64,000 nucleotides of DNA from Burkholderiales bacterium 70-64 (GCA_001898645.1 MKUQ01000011.1:1-64000); one strand, 5' to 3'; numbered from the stretch's first letter, positions 44,958-54,082 are shown. Notes: generated by a model not told the origin, from the sequence alone. Translations and numbers: made by a program.

Positions 44958-45407
44958 TTACGCCGCCGGGCCGTCGTCGCCGATGCGGCGCAGCAGCGCG
45001 ACCAGCGTCTGGCGCTCGCCGGCGTCGAGGTCGCCGAAGGTGAGCTCGGTGATCTGCTCGGCGATGGGGGTGACGGTCTCGACGATCGTGCGTCCGGCCG
45101 GCGTGAGCGTCATGACCATCCTGCGCGCATCGCCCGGCTCGTGTGCGACCTGGAGCAGCTCGCGCCACTTCAGGCGCTCGATGATGCCGCGCACCGAGGG
45201 CTCGTCGATCGCGGTGGCCGCGACGACATCCGGCACCTGGCAGGAGCCGCGGTCGCGCACCGTGCACAGCACGACGAACTGGCCGGCGGTCAGCTGCGTA
45301 TCGGCCACCATCTCCTTGAAGATGGCGGCATGGCGCTGGTAGGCGCGGCGCAGGAGGAATCCGACCTGCTCGGAGAACTTGTACTCGGTGGAGGGTGCGG
45401 AAGCCAT
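44958..45407 (-). CDS. MarR-family regulator (NicR-like position)
   Basis: A 149-residue winged-helix regulator: recognition region CQVPDVVAATAIDEPSVRGIIERL and wing HEPGDARRMVMTLTPAG. In Pseudomonas putida a MarR-type protein, NicR, represses nic genes and responds to 6-hydroxynicotinate. Position directly upstream of nicA-nicB suggests the same role. Orthology to NicR is not established by the sequence alone. Confidence 0.85.
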   Translation of the reverse strand: MASAPSTEYKFSEQVGFLLRRAYQRHAAIFKEMVADTQLTAGQFVVLCTVRDRGSCQVPDVVAATAIDEPSVRGIIERLKWRELLQVAHEPGDARRMVMTLTPAGRTIVETVTPIAEQITELTFGDLDAGERQTLVALLRRIGDDGPAA

Positions 45408-45459
45408 GGGGATCTCCGATGGTTGGGAAAGGGAAGGGCGGGCCGTGCCAGGGAGGAGC

Positions 45460-46212
45460 TCAGACGCTCAGGTAGGCCCGGCGCACCTCCTCGTTGACGG
45501 CCAGCTCGTCCATCGAACCGGTGAAACGGATCTGCCCCTTCTCGAGCACGTAGGCGCGGTCGGACACCAGCTCGGCGAAGTGCATGTTCTGCTCCGAGAG
45601 CAGGATGCTCACGCCCTGCGCCTTCAGCTCCATGATCATGTGCGCCATCTGCTCCACGATCACCGGCGCCACGCCTTCGGAAGGCTCGTCGAGGAGCACC
45701 AGGAAGGGATTGCCCATCAGCGTGCGCGCGACGGTGAGCATCTGCTGCTCGCCGCCGCTCATGCGGCCGCCCGGGCGGTCGGGCATCTCGCCCAGGTTGG
45801 GGAACAGGCTGAACAGACGCTGCGGCGTCCAGGTCGGCGCCTCGCTGCCGTCGGGCCAGCGTCGCGGCGCCTGCCGCCCCACCTCGAGGTTCTCGAGCAC
45901 GGTGAGGTCGGTGAAGATGCGCCGGTCCTCGGGCACGAACCCCAGCCCGTGCGAGGCGACTTCGTGCGGCTCGCTGGCGGAGATGTCGCGGCCCATGAAG
46001 GCGAGCGTGCCCCGGCGCTTGTCGAGCATGCCCATGATGGCGCTCAGGGTCGTGGACTTGCCGGCGCCGTTGCGGCCCATCAGCGCGACGACTTCGCCCC
46101 GGTGCACCTGCAGGTCGACCTCGAACAGGATCTGCGCGGCACCGTACCAGGCGCACAGCCCGCGCACGTCGAGCAGGGCGGCGTCGGCGCCGGCATGCGC
46201 TGGCGCGCTCAT
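45460..46212 (-). CDS. livF: Branched-chain-type ABC transporter ATPase (LivF)
   Basis: A 250-residue ATPase: Walker A GRNGAGKST, signature MSGGEQQMLTVAR, Walker B LVLLDEPSEGVAPV. Starts in ATGA overlap with livG. Last transporter gene in the nicotinate operon, 52 bases before the MarR gene. Context suggests uptake of nicotinate or a related pyridine carboxylate rather than amino acids. Confidence 0.9.
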   Translation of the reverse strand: MSAPAHAGADAALLDVRGLCAWYGAAQILFEVDLQVHRGEVVALMGRNGAGKSTTLSAIMGMLDKRRGTLAFMGRDISASEPHEVASHGLGFVPEDRRIFTDLTVLENLEVGRQAPRRWPDGSEAPTWTPQRLFSLFPNLGEMPDRPGGRMSGGEQQMLTVARTLMGNPFLVLLDEPSEGVAPVIVEQMAHMIMELKAQGVSILLSEQNMHFAELVSDRAYVLEKGQIRFTGSMDELAVNEEVRRAYLSV

Positions 46213-46994
46213 TGCCCGCTCCCCGCGGCGGCGAGCGCCTTCTTCTCGAAGGTCTTGCCGCTGCCGAAATACACCTCCTGGACCTTGGGATGGTCGCGGA
46301 TCTCGGCCGGCTGGCCCTCGGCGATCAGCCGCCCGCGCGCCAGCACCACCATCCGGTCGGCGTAGGCGAACACCACGTCCATGCTGTGCTCGGTGAACAG
46401 CACGCCCATGTTGCGCTCGATCACCAGCTTCTTGGTGAGGGCCATCAGGTCGTTGCGTTCGCCCGGGGCCATGCCGGCGGTGGGCTCGTCCATCAGCAGC
46501 AGCTTCGGTGAATTGGCCATCGCGATGGCCAGCTCGACGCGCTTGACGTCGCCGTAGGCGAGCACGCTGCACGGCCGGTCGGCCTGCGCGGCCATGCCCA
46601 CCTGCTCGAGCAGCGCCAGCGCCTCGGCGCGCCGGTGCGCCGCCGCCGGGCGCCACAGCGAATACACCTTGTGGTCGGCCGAGATGAGCGCCATCTGCAC
46701 GTTCTCCACCACCGTGAGCGAGGCGAAGGTGGCGGCGATCTGGAACGTGCGCCCGACGCCCAGCCGCCAGATCTGGCGCGGCTTCAGGCCGACCAGCTCG
46801 ACGCCGTCGAGCCTGATCGAGCCGGCATCGGCGCGCAGCTGGCCGTTGACCATGTTGAAGGTGGTCGACTTGCCCGCGCCGTTGGGGCCGATCAGAGCGA
46901 GCAGCTCGCCCGCGGCGAGCTGGAAATCGATGCCGTCGACGGCCTTGACGCCGCCGAACGACTTGCCCAATCCGGAAACCGTCAGCAGGCTCAC
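46209..46994 (-). CDS. livG: Branched-chain-type ABC transporter ATPase (LivG)
   Basis: A 261-residue ATPase: Walker A GPNGAGKST, a modified signature LAYGDVKRVELAIA, Walker B LLLMDEPTAGMAPG. ATGA overlaps on both sides link it to livF and to the fused permease. Confidence 0.9.
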   Translation of the reverse strand: MSLLTVSGLGKSFGGVKAVDGIDFQLAAGELLALIGPNGAGKSTTFNMVNGQLRADAGSIRLDGVELVGLKPRQIWRLGVGRTFQIAATFASLTVVENVQMALISADHKVYSLWRPAAAHRRAEALALLEQVGMAAQADRPCSVLAYGDVKRVELAIAMANSPKLLLMDEPTAGMAPGERNDLMALTKKLVIERNMGVLFTEHSMDVVFAYADRMVVLARGRLIAEGQPAEIRDHPKVQEVYFGSGKTFEKKALAAAGSGQ

Positions 46995-48889
46995 GGCCGT
47001 CCCTCCTTCGCTTCACGCCTGCCGTAGACGATCTGGCGTGCGAACCCGGCGATGCCCTGCGGAAAGAGCATCACGAGGATCAGGATGATGACCCCGAGCA
47101 TGGCGCGCCAGTACTCGGTGTTGCGCGCGACGGCGTCGTGCAGCCAGGTGAAGGTGACCGCACCGACCGCGCCGCCCGACAGCGTCTGCAGGCCGCCGAG
47201 CAGCACCATGACCAGCCCGTCGACCGACTTGGTCACGTACAGGGTCTCGGGCGAGATGCTGCCCTTGGAGAAGGCGTACAGCGAGCCCGCCACGCCAGCG
47301 AACAGGCCGGCGATCACGAATGCCGTCCACTGCACGCGCTTGACGTCGATGCCGATGGCGTCGGCGCGCAGCGGGGAGTCGCGGGTGGCGCGCATGGCAT
47401 AGCCGAAGGGCGCGTAGAGGAAGCGCCTGAGCGCGAGCACGGCCGCGACCACCAGCGCCAGCGTGAGGTAGTAGTACGCGCGGCTGTCGGTGAGCCAGGG
47501 TGCCGGCCATACGCCGGTCAACCCGTTGCTGCCCCCGGTGACGCTGTCCCACTGGTAGGCGATGGCCCAGGTGATCTGCGCGAAGGCGAGGGTGAGCATG
47601 GCCAGGTAGACCCCCGACAGGCGCACGCAGAACCAGCCGTACACCAGCGCGCCGAGCGCCGCCGCCAGGGGCGCGAGGACCAGCGCCAGCTCCATGGGCA
47701 CGGCGAGCGCGCGCACCAGCAGCGCCGCCGCGTAGGCGCCCAGCCCGAAGTAGGCGGCATGGCCGAACGAGTGCATGCCGGCCGGCCCCATGATGAAGTG
47801 CAGGCTGGTGGCGAAGAGTGCCGCGACCAGCAGGTCGATCGCCAGCACCGCGACGTAGGGCGACTGGGTGGTGAACGCCGGCATCGCGACCAGGGCCAGC
47901 AGCAGGGCCGCCGCCGCGGCCTTGAACAGGTTGTCGGGCGGCCGCAGCGGCGCCTCGATCGTGCCGGCATGCCGGCTCGCGGCCTGCGGGCGCCCCATCA
48001 GGCCCCATGGCCGCACCACCAGCACCACCGCCATCACCAGGAACTCGACCACCAGCGTGAGCCGGGAGAAGGAGATGCCGAAGCCGAACACCTCCACCAG
48101 CCCGAGCCAGATGCACACGGCCTTGAGCTCGGCGATGATCAGCGCGGCGACGTAGGCGCCGGGGATCGATCCCATGCCGCCCACCACCACCACCACGAAG
48201 GCGGCGCCGATGGTGTTCAGGTCCAGCTCGAGGTTGGCCGGCTCGCGCGGCAGCTGCAGCGCGCCGCCCAGCCCGGCCAGCAGCGCGCCGAGGGCGAACA
48301 CCGCGGTGAACAGCCACGCCTGGTTCACGCCGAGGGCGCCGACCATGTCGCGGTCCTGCGTGGCCGCGCGCACCAGCGTCCCCCAGCGGGTACGGGTGAG
48401 CAGCAGCCACAGCGCCCCCAGCACCACCGGCCCGGCGACGATCAGGAACAGGTCGTAGGACGGGAACTGGCGCCCGAGGATGGGCACCGATCCGGACAGG
48501 CCCGGCGCGCGGGGCCCGAGCAGCTCCTCGGGGCCCCACAGCCACAGCACCGCGTCCTTGATCACCAGCACCAGGGCGAAGGTGGCCAGCAGCTGGAACA
48601 GCTCGGGGGCGTGATAGATCCTTCGCAGCAGCACGATCTCCACCAGCCCGCCCAGCAGCCCGACCACCACCGCGGCCAGCAGCAGGGCGGGCCAGAAGCC
48701 GAGGCCGCCGCCCAGCCGCTCGACCAGGGTGTAGGCGACGTAGATGCCCAGCATGTAGAACGAGCCGTGCGCGAAGTTCACGATGCGCGTCACGCCGAAG
48801 ATCAGCGACAGCCCCGCCGCCACCAGGAACAGCGACGAGGCGCCGGCCAGTCCGTTGAGAAGCTGGACGACGAAGCTGGAGAAGCTCAT
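46991..48889 (-). CDS. Fused LivH-LivM permease
   Basis: A 632-residue protein joining both permeases of a Liv-type importer. Residues about 1-290 are the LivH part (GASSLFLVAAGLSLIFGVTR, GALGVN, and VVVVGGMGSIPGAYVAALI). Residues about 325-632 are the LivM part (GPAGMHSFGHAAYFGLGAY, DSPLRADAIGIDVKRVQ, VMVLLGGLQTLSGGAVGA). No stop or frame change interrupts the join, so it is a true fusion. Coupled to livG by overlap and 27 bases after the binding protein. Confidence 0.9.
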   Translation of the reverse strand: MSFSSFVVQLLNGLAGASSLFLVAAGLSLIFGVTRIVNFAHGSFYMLGIYVAYTLVERLGGGLGFWPALLLAAVVVGLLGGLVEIVLLRRIYHAPELFQLLATFALVLVIKDAVLWLWGPEELLGPRAPGLSGSVPILGRQFPSYDLFLIVAGPVVLGALWLLLTRTRWGTLVRAATQDRDMVGALGVNQAWLFTAVFALGALLAGLGGALQLPREPANLELDLNTIGAAFVVVVVGGMGSIPGAYVAALIIAELKAVCIWLGLVEVFGFGISFSRLTLVVEFLVMAVVLVVRPWGLMGRPQAASRHAGTIEAPLRPPDNLFKAAAAALLLALVAMPAFTTQSPYVAVLAIDLLVAALFATSLHFIMGPAGMHSFGHAAYFGLGAYAAALLVRALAVPMELALVLAPLAAALGALVYGWFCVRLSGVYLAMLTLAFAQITWAIAYQWDSVTGGSNGLTGVWPAPWLTDSRAYYYLTLALVVAAVLALRRFLYAPFGYAMRATRDSPLRADAIGIDVKRVQWTAFVIAGLFAGVAGSLYAFSKGSISPETLYVTKSVDGLVMVLLGGLQTLSGGAVGAVTFTWLHDAVARNTEYWRAMLGVIILILVMLFPQGIAGFARQIVYGRREAKEGRP

Positions 48890-48916
48890 GGTTCGATCCC
48901 GGCGCGGCGCGAGGCG

Positions 48917-50137
48917 TCAGTCGGCGGAGCGCAGCTTCTTCACTTCCGCATCCGAGGGCTGGAACTTCGCGCCGTCGAGATAGCGGAAATCCACCATCAG
49001 CCCTTTCCCGTTCTCGTATTTCGTGCGGCCCACGTAGGCCCCCATGGTCGACTGGTGATCCTGGGGCCGGTAGCTGATCTTGCCGAACGGGGTGTCGACC
49101 TGCAGGCCCTCGAAGGCCGCGATGAGCTTCGCGGTATCGGTGCTGCCCGCCTTGGCGATGCCGGCGGCCAGCGACTTGATCGCGCTGTAGCCGACCACCG
49201 AGCCCAGGCGCGGGTAGTCATTGAACTTCGCCTGGTAGGCCTTCAGGAACGCCTCGTGCTCGGGCGTCTTGATGGCGTACCAGGGGTAGCCGGTGACCAC
49301 CCAGCCGGTCGGGGTTTCGGCCTTCAGGGGATCGATGTATTCCGGTTCGCCGGTGAGCAGGCTCACCACCTCGCGCCCCTGGAACAGGCCGCGCGTGTTG
49401 CCCTCGCGCACGAACTTGGCCAGGTCGGCGGCGAACAGCACGTTGAAGATGGCGTCGGGCTTGGCGTCGGCGAGCGCCTGCACGACGCTGCCGGCATCGA
49501 CCCGGCCCAGCGGCGGCGCCTGCTCGGCCACGAACTCCACGTCGGGCTGCGCTGCCTTGAGCAGCTGCTTGAAGGTGGCCGCCGCCGACTGGCCGTACTC
49601 GTAGTTGGGGAAGACCAGCGCCCAGCGCTTCTTCTTCATCGCCGCCGCCTCGGGCACCAGCATCGCGACCTGCATGTAGGTCGACGGGCGCAGGCGGAAC
49701 GTGTAGCGGTTGCCGTCGGCCCAGACGATCTTGTCGGTCAGCGGCTCGCTGGCGAGATAGAAGAACTTCTTCTGCTTGGCGAAATCGGTCAGCGCCAGCC
49801 CGATGTTGGAGAGGAACGCTCCGGTGAGCACGTCGACCTTCTCGCGCGAGACCAGCTCCTCGGCCACGCGCACGGCGTCGCCCGGGTTGCCGTTGTCGTC
49901 GCGGCTGACCAGCTCCACCTTCTTGCCGTTGATGCCGCCGGCCTTGTTGATCTCCTCGACGGCGAGATCCATGCCCTTCTTGTAGGGCTCGAGGAACAGG
50001 GGCTGCGCCTTGTAGCTGTTCACCTCTCCGATCTTGATCACGCCCTGGGCGTGCGCCGGCGCCGCCAGCGCGGTCGCGCCCAGGGCCGCCAGCGCGGCCA
50101 GGCCGGTGCGCAGGGACTGCTTCGTTGTTGCCATCAT
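48917..50137 (-). CDS. Liv-type periplasmic binding protein
   Basis: A 406-residue type-1 binding protein with a Sec signal ending AHA|Q, then IKIGEVNSYKAQP and the typical LVSRDDNGNPGDAVRVAEEL block. Start ATG 50137 has GGAGA five bases upstream; a second ATG follows directly. Position between pathway genes and the permease makes it the likely nicotinate- or hydroxynicotinate-recognition component. Related Liv binding proteins bind many aromatic acids. Confidence 0.88.
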   Translation of the reverse strand: MMATTKQSLRTGLAALAALGATALAAPAHAQGVIKIGEVNSYKAQPLFLEPYKKGMDLAVEEINKAGGINGKKVELVSRDDNGNPGDAVRVAEELVSREKVDVLTGAFLSNIGLALTDFAKQKKFFYLASEPLTDKIVWADGNRYTFRLRPSTYMQVAMLVPEAAAMKKKRWALVFPNYEYGQSAAATFKQLLKAAQPDVEFVAEQAPPLGRVDAGSVVQALADAKPDAIFNVLFAADLAKFVREGNTRGLFQGREVVSLLTGEPEYIDPLKAETPTGWVVTGYPWYAIKTPEHEAFLKAYQAKFNDYPRLGSVVGYSAIKSLAAGIAKAGSTDTAKLIAAFEGLQVDTPFGKISYRPQDHQSTMGAYVGRTKYENGKGLMVDFRYLDGAKFQPSDAEVKKLRSAD

Positions 50138-50191
50138 GTGTCTCCGGTTGGCGATGGACGTTGGGGGAGGGGCGGAGGCCGGCACCCGCGC

Positions 50192-50776
50192 TCAGCGCAG
50201 GCCGTCCTCGCCCTTGATCTCGCTGGCCTTCAGGCCGCCGACGCGCGCCAGCGGGCGCCCGCTGTCGGTCACGGCGATGGCCACCACGATTTCGTTGGCG
50301 CGCGGCGCATCGCTCACGCGGGCTTCGATGGCATCGAAATGGCTGCGCACGAAGGCGGCATCCTTGTGGCCCAGCGGCACGTCGATGGCCGTGCCCAGGC
50401 CGCCGCGCTTCTTGGCCGAAGGCACCAGCGCAGCGCCTTTCTCCACCGCCGCGCGCAGCGTGGCCCCCATCTTGGGGTGCAGGATGGCCGCGGCGTGCTC
50501 GAGCTCGCCGGCCTCGCCGACGATGGCGGCCTTGCCGTAGCTCTGCGCCTGCGCGGGCGCGATGCCGAGCGCCTCCACGCAGCGGCGCCCGAGCAGCCCG
50601 CCGAGCTCCTCGCCGATGGCGACCAGCTCGTCGAGGTTCTCGACGTAGCGGCCGGCGCACGGGTTCTCGATCACCGCCATCGCCAGGGCGCGGCGCGTGG
50701 GCGGCTCGACGGCGTGGTTCATTTCGCGGAGGGTTTCGTCGACTTGCACGATCAGCTTGCGGATCCGGGCGGCCAT
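50192..50776 (-). CDS. PF06684 'amino acid synthesis' family protein, copy 1
   Basis: A 194-residue soluble protein of the PF06684 family, whose name does not reflect a proven function. Blocks: ENPCAGRYVENLDELV, SYGKAAIVGEAGELEHAAA, KKRGGLGTAIDVPLGHKDAA, and EIVVAIAVTDSGRPLARVGGL. The second copy at 50820 shares this layout (NPFARRYV, YGKGAIVGSAGELEHG, KKVGAPGTTLDVPLTHINAS). Both lie between the ring reductase and the importer. They may be a heteromeric enzyme for a step lacking an assigned enzyme, such as 2-formylglutarate decarboxylation; that is speculation. Confidence 0.78.
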   Translation of the reverse strand: MAARIRKLIVQVDETLREMNHAVEPPTRRALAMAVIENPCAGRYVENLDELVAIGEELGGLLGRRCVEALGIAPAQAQSYGKAAIVGEAGELEHAAAILHPKMGATLRAAVEKGAALVPSAKKRGGLGTAIDVPLGHKDAAFVRSHFDAIEARVSDAPRANEIVVAIAVTDSGRPLARVGGLKASEIKGEDGLR

Positions 50777-50819
50777 GGGGTTTTCTCCGGGAGGTTGTCG
50801 GACGGCGGCGGCCGGCGCG

Positions 50820-51461
50820 TCAGCGCAGGCCGTCCCATTGGGCGATGTCGGCGGCCTTCAGCCCGCCCACGCGGGCGTGCACCCGCGCGCCGGTGCTCAT
50901 CGCCAGGATGAAGACCAGCTCGTCGGGCGCGGGCGCACCGGGCACGCGCACCTCGACCGCGTCGAAGTGGCTGCGCACGTAGCTGGCGTTGATGTGGGTC
51001 AGCGGCACGTCGAGGGTGGTGCCGGGCGCGCCGACCTTCTTGGTCGACGGAACGATCGCCAATGCATTGCCGGGCTGGCCGGTCTTCTTCTCGCCCTCGC
51101 CGCGGGCGTAGGCGGCGCGGTCGCCCTTCCAGCCGAGCAGCTCGCGCATCGCATAGCCGCCCGGTACGTGCCACAGCGCGCCGTGCTCGAGCTCGCCGGC
51201 GCTGCCGACGATCGCGCCCTTGCCGTAGGCTTCGATGCGCTCGACCGGCACGTCCATCGAGGCACGCAGGCGGTGCGCCATGTCCAGGCCGACGGGGTTG
51301 AGCGCCTCCATCATCGGCAGGATGTCGGCCACGTAGCGCCTGGCGAACGGATTGGTCAGCACCGCGGCGATCCAGCCGCGGCGCGGCGCCACTGCGGCGA
51401 CCGGCCCGAATTCGTGGTGGATGTCCTCGACCTGGGACAGGATGCGCCGGATTTCGATCAT
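50820..51461 (-). CDS. PF06684 'amino acid synthesis' family protein, copy 2
   Basis: A 213-residue paralogue of the neighbouring protein, 43 bases upstream of it. I chose ATG 51461 (GGGAG upstream); the longer open frame above it overlaps the UPF0280 gene and lacks coding character. It is about 20 residues longer than copy 1 because of an insert around GWKGDRAAYARGEGEKKTG. The GELEH and DVPL blocks shared by both copies hold the best candidates for active-site residues. Function unknown. Confidence 0.75.
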   Translation of the reverse strand: MIEIRRILSQVEDIHHEFGPVAAVAPRRGWIAAVLTNPFARRYVADILPMMEALNPVGLDMAHRLRASMDVPVERIEAYGKGAIVGSAGELEHGALWHVPGGYAMRELLGWKGDRAAYARGEGEKKTGQPGNALAIVPSTKKVGAPGTTLDVPLTHINASYVRSHFDAVEVRVPGAPAPDELVFILAMSTGARVHARVGGLKAADIAQWDGLR

Positions 51462-51481
51462 CGCCAGACTCCCGAGTATCG

Positions 51482-52390
51482 TCAGTGTGCGTGCGCCGCC
51501 ACGCCGGTGCGCGGCAGCGTGCCCGCGGCGGCGGCGCCGTGCGCGCCGGCCAGCGCCATCATCCCCTGGCACACCAGTGCGCAGGACCAGATCAGGCCGT
51601 GTTCGTGCAGCGTCTGCGCGCGCTCGCGGCCCGAGCTCAGCGCGCGCTGCACCGTCTCGCGATCGAGGCGCGGCACGTCGACCGTGACCGGCAGGCTGCC
51701 GAGGTCGCTGTCGTCCTTCAGCTCGCAGGCCGGCCGCCGCACGATGCGAGCATCGTCGACGTCGACCGCGTTGGCGATCACGGTGGCCGCCGCATCGGCC
51801 TCGGCCGCGCTGCGCGCGAGCACGGTCACGCTGTCGGCGATGCCCAGCGAGAAGCTGCGTCCGCGCCAGCCGCTGGTCGCCACGCCGCGCACCGGTAGCT
51901 CGTGGCCGACGTCGAACCAGCCGTCGGTGCGGATCCCGTCGCGCAGCTGGGCGGCGTCGAGCCGCCCGATGTCGGCGTACAGGCCGATGCGCACCGAGCG
52001 CTCCGGGGCCAGGTGCAGCGCGATGTCGCCGCCGTTGTTGATCCAGGCGCGATCGACGCCCGGCCGCGCGTAGTGCCCGATCAGTTCCTGGGCCACGGCG
52101 CCCGCTACCGCAGCCATCGGGGTGATGAAGCCCGCGCGATAGGGGCGACAGGCCGACCACATGCGCCGCGCCACCGCGCCGCGCAGTGGACAGGGGTCCG
52201 CGCCCACCGGCCTGCGCAGGACCGCCAGCTCGCCGACCAGCTCCTCGAGGATGGTCTCGAAGCGTTCCCAGGCGGCGGCGTGCGAGGCCTGCAGCGCATC
52301 GGGCCGGCCGTCGGCGCCGATGACGATGTCGATCGGACCGTGCTGGAAGTGCCAGCGGCCATCGGGCAGCAGGGCGCGTTGCGCGGGCAT
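51482..52390 (-). CDS. UPF0280 / ApbE-like protein
   Basis: A 302-residue protein of the UPF0280 family, distantly related in fold to ApbE flavin transferases. Recognisable blocks: ARRMWSACRPYRAGFITPMAAVAGAVAQELI, INNGGDIALHL and GIRTDGW..VRGVATSGWRGRSFSLGIAD. The N-N-G-G-D and T-S-G-x-R-G-R-S segments resemble ApbE active-site motifs. It starts ten bases after the ring-reductase stop, so it may install or handle that enzyme's flavin. No signal peptide, unlike periplasmic ApbE. Confidence 0.8.
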   Translation of the reverse strand: MPAQRALLPDGRWHFQHGPIDIVIGADGRPDALQASHAAAWERFETILEELVGELAVLRRPVGADPCPLRGAVARRMWSACRPYRAGFITPMAAVAGAVAQELIGHYARPGVDRAWINNGGDIALHLAPERSVRIGLYADIGRLDAAQLRDGIRTDGWFDVGHELPVRGVATSGWRGRSFSLGIADSVTVLARSAAEADAAATVIANAVDVDDARIVRRPACELKDDSDLGSLPVTVDVPRLDRETVQRALSSGRERAQTLHEHGLIWSCALVCQGMMALAGAHGAAAAGTLPRTGVAAHAH

Positions 52391-52400
52391 GGCGGCGGCT

Positions 52401-54029
52401 TCAGCCGATCACCGGCGGGCGGCCCAGCGGCCAGGGATTGCCGGCCGGGGCCTGGAGCCAGCGGCGCGCCACGGGCGCGCCGTCGTTGTGCCAGGCGCCG
52501 TGGCGCAGCACCTCCTCGAGCGGGCGCACGTGGTCGACGTGCCCGCCCAGGGCGCGGAAGTCGTCCAGGCGCATGCTGAACTCGATCGGCGCCACCAGGG
52601 CCGGCGTCGGTACCGTGCCGAAGCTGTGGTCGGGCATGCGCATGACGTCGGTCATCACGGTGATGCCGCCGCCGGGCCAGACATAGGCCGGCGCGCCGCC
52701 GCAGGTGACGTTGACCAGCGCCTGCTTGATGGAGCGGGTGAGCAGCACCGGGTTCTCGGTCACCCCGGCGCGCAGGCTGCCGCCGGCGCCGCCGAGGAAG
52801 AGCACCGTGCACAGCGACGGCTCGCAGTTCTCGCCGATGCGCTCGACGATGGCGTGCAGCGCCTGCGGCATGGCCTCCTCGCGCGGCGTGAGGGTCTCGT
52901 CGAGCACGTACCACGCGGCATGCTCGCCGGTGGTGGAGGTCATCAGCAGGCGCAGCCCCGGCCACGCCACCGCGCCGTCCCAGCCTTCGATGATCGACAG
53001 CGGGTCGGCGATGTCGGTGCCGCCCCAGCCGGTGCCCGGATTGGCCACCTGGAAGTAGCGCCCCGGCGTCGACTTGCGCCCGCGCACCTTGATGCCCGAG
53101 GGCCGCATGTCCAGGCAGCGCCCCGCCTGGTGCTCGGTGAGCACGCCGGTGATGTGGTCGTCGACCACGACCACCTCGTCGGCGAGCCCGTAGAGCTGGC
53201 GCGCGAAGATGCCGACCGTGGCCGATCCGCAGCCCACGCGCATGCGCTGCTCCTCGGCGCCGTTGACGATGGGCGCGCGCCCGGCCTGCACCACGATCTG
53301 CGAGCCGCCGTCGATGGTGAGCTCCACCGCCGCCTTGTTGCCCAGCGCCTGCATCACCTCGAGCGTGACGCGGCCTTCCTTCTTGCTGCCGCCGGTGAGA
53401 TGGTGCACGCCGCCCAGCGAGAGCATCTGCGAGCCGTATTCGGCGGTGGTCACGTGGCCGACCACTTCGCCTTTACATCGCACGTTCGCCTGCTCGGGGC
53501 CGAGGTAGCGGTCGGTATCGATCTTGAGCTTGAAGCTGCAGTAGCTGAAGATGCCCTCGGTCACCACGGTGACCATGTCGACGCCGTCGGCTTTCGATCC
53601 CACGATGAAGGGCGCCGGCTTGTAGTCGGGGTAGGTGGTCGAGGAGCCGATCCCGGTGACGAACACCTGGTCGGCGTGCAGCAGGTCGCCCGACCAGGCC
53701 GCCCCCGCCTCGGCGGCCGCCGGCGTCTCGCCCTCCGGCGCCGGCAGGGCCGCACGCTCGGCGAACGCCACCAGCTCGGGCTCGCCCTCGGCGATCTGGC
53801 GGCGCAGCATGACCACCGGGTCGACGCGCACCAGCGTGCCCTCGTGGTTGGCGTAGCGGTCGCAGGCGCCGGTGCGCCCCGGGGCGATCTGGCACAGCAC
53901 CGGGCATGCGTTGCACTCGATCTTGCCGGCCGCCATGCGCTCGTTGCGCGGGCGCGCCCGCTCGAGGATCTGTGGCAGGGGCGGCTCGTCGATCCCCGGA
54001 AGGCCGTCTGTCCTGGTGTGCTCGGTCAT
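52401..54029 (-). CDS. hnr: 6-Hydroxynicotinate reductase
   Basis: A 542-residue iron-sulfur flavoprotein-type enzyme. An N-terminal [4Fe-4S] motif is C39-x2-C42-x3-C46 with C56. The remainder carries VTEGIFSYCSFKLKID, GGVHHLTGGSKKEGR and MRVGCGSATVGIFARQL. It resembles 6-hydroxynicotinate reductase of Eubacterium barkeri, which uses reduced ferredoxin to form 1,4,5,6-tetrahydro-6-oxonicotinate. First gene of a long minus-strand operon, with a plausible promoter at 54136-54164 and divergent from an Fpr-type reductase that could supply electrons. Recognition is from memory of the family; a database match would settle it. Confidence 0.82.
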   Translation of the reverse strand: MTEHTRTDGLPGIDEPPLPQILERARPRNERMAAGKIECNACPVLCQIAPGRTGACDRYANHEGTLVRVDPVVMLRRQIAEGEPELVAFAERAALPAPEGETPAAAEAGAAWSGDLLHADQVFVTGIGSSTTYPDYKPAPFIVGSKADGVDMVTVVTEGIFSYCSFKLKIDTDRYLGPEQANVRCKGEVVGHVTTAEYGSQMLSLGGVHHLTGGSKKEGRVTLEVMQALGNKAAVELTIDGGSQIVVQAGRAPIVNGAEEQRMRVGCGSATVGIFARQLYGLADEVVVVDDHITGVLTEHQAGRCLDMRPSGIKVRGRKSTPGRYFQVANPGTGWGGTDIADPLSIIEGWDGAVAWPGLRLLMTSTTGEHAAWYVLDETLTPREEAMPQALHAIVERIGENCEPSLCTVLFLGGAGGSLRAGVTENPVLLTRSIKQALVNVTCGGAPAYVWPGGGITVMTDVMRMPDHSFGTVPTPALVAPIEFSMRLDDFRALGGHVDHVRPLEEVLRHGAWHNDGAPVARRWLQAPAGNPWPLGRPPVIG

Positions 54030-54082
54030 GGAGATTTCACCTCGTTGGCGGCGTGCCGGCGACCCTTGTGGGCGGGCACGAC

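Noticed and set aside
41627-45043. A plus-strand open frame of more than 1,100 codons
   Set aside because: Antisense to nicB, nicA and the MarR gene; no recognisable domain and shadow-type composition.
47138-50911. A plus-strand open frame of more than 1,200 codons
   Set aside because: It lies antisense to the Liv transporter genes and its product is His/Arg/Gln-rich low-complexity sequence, as expected from the opposite strand of G+C-rich coding DNA.
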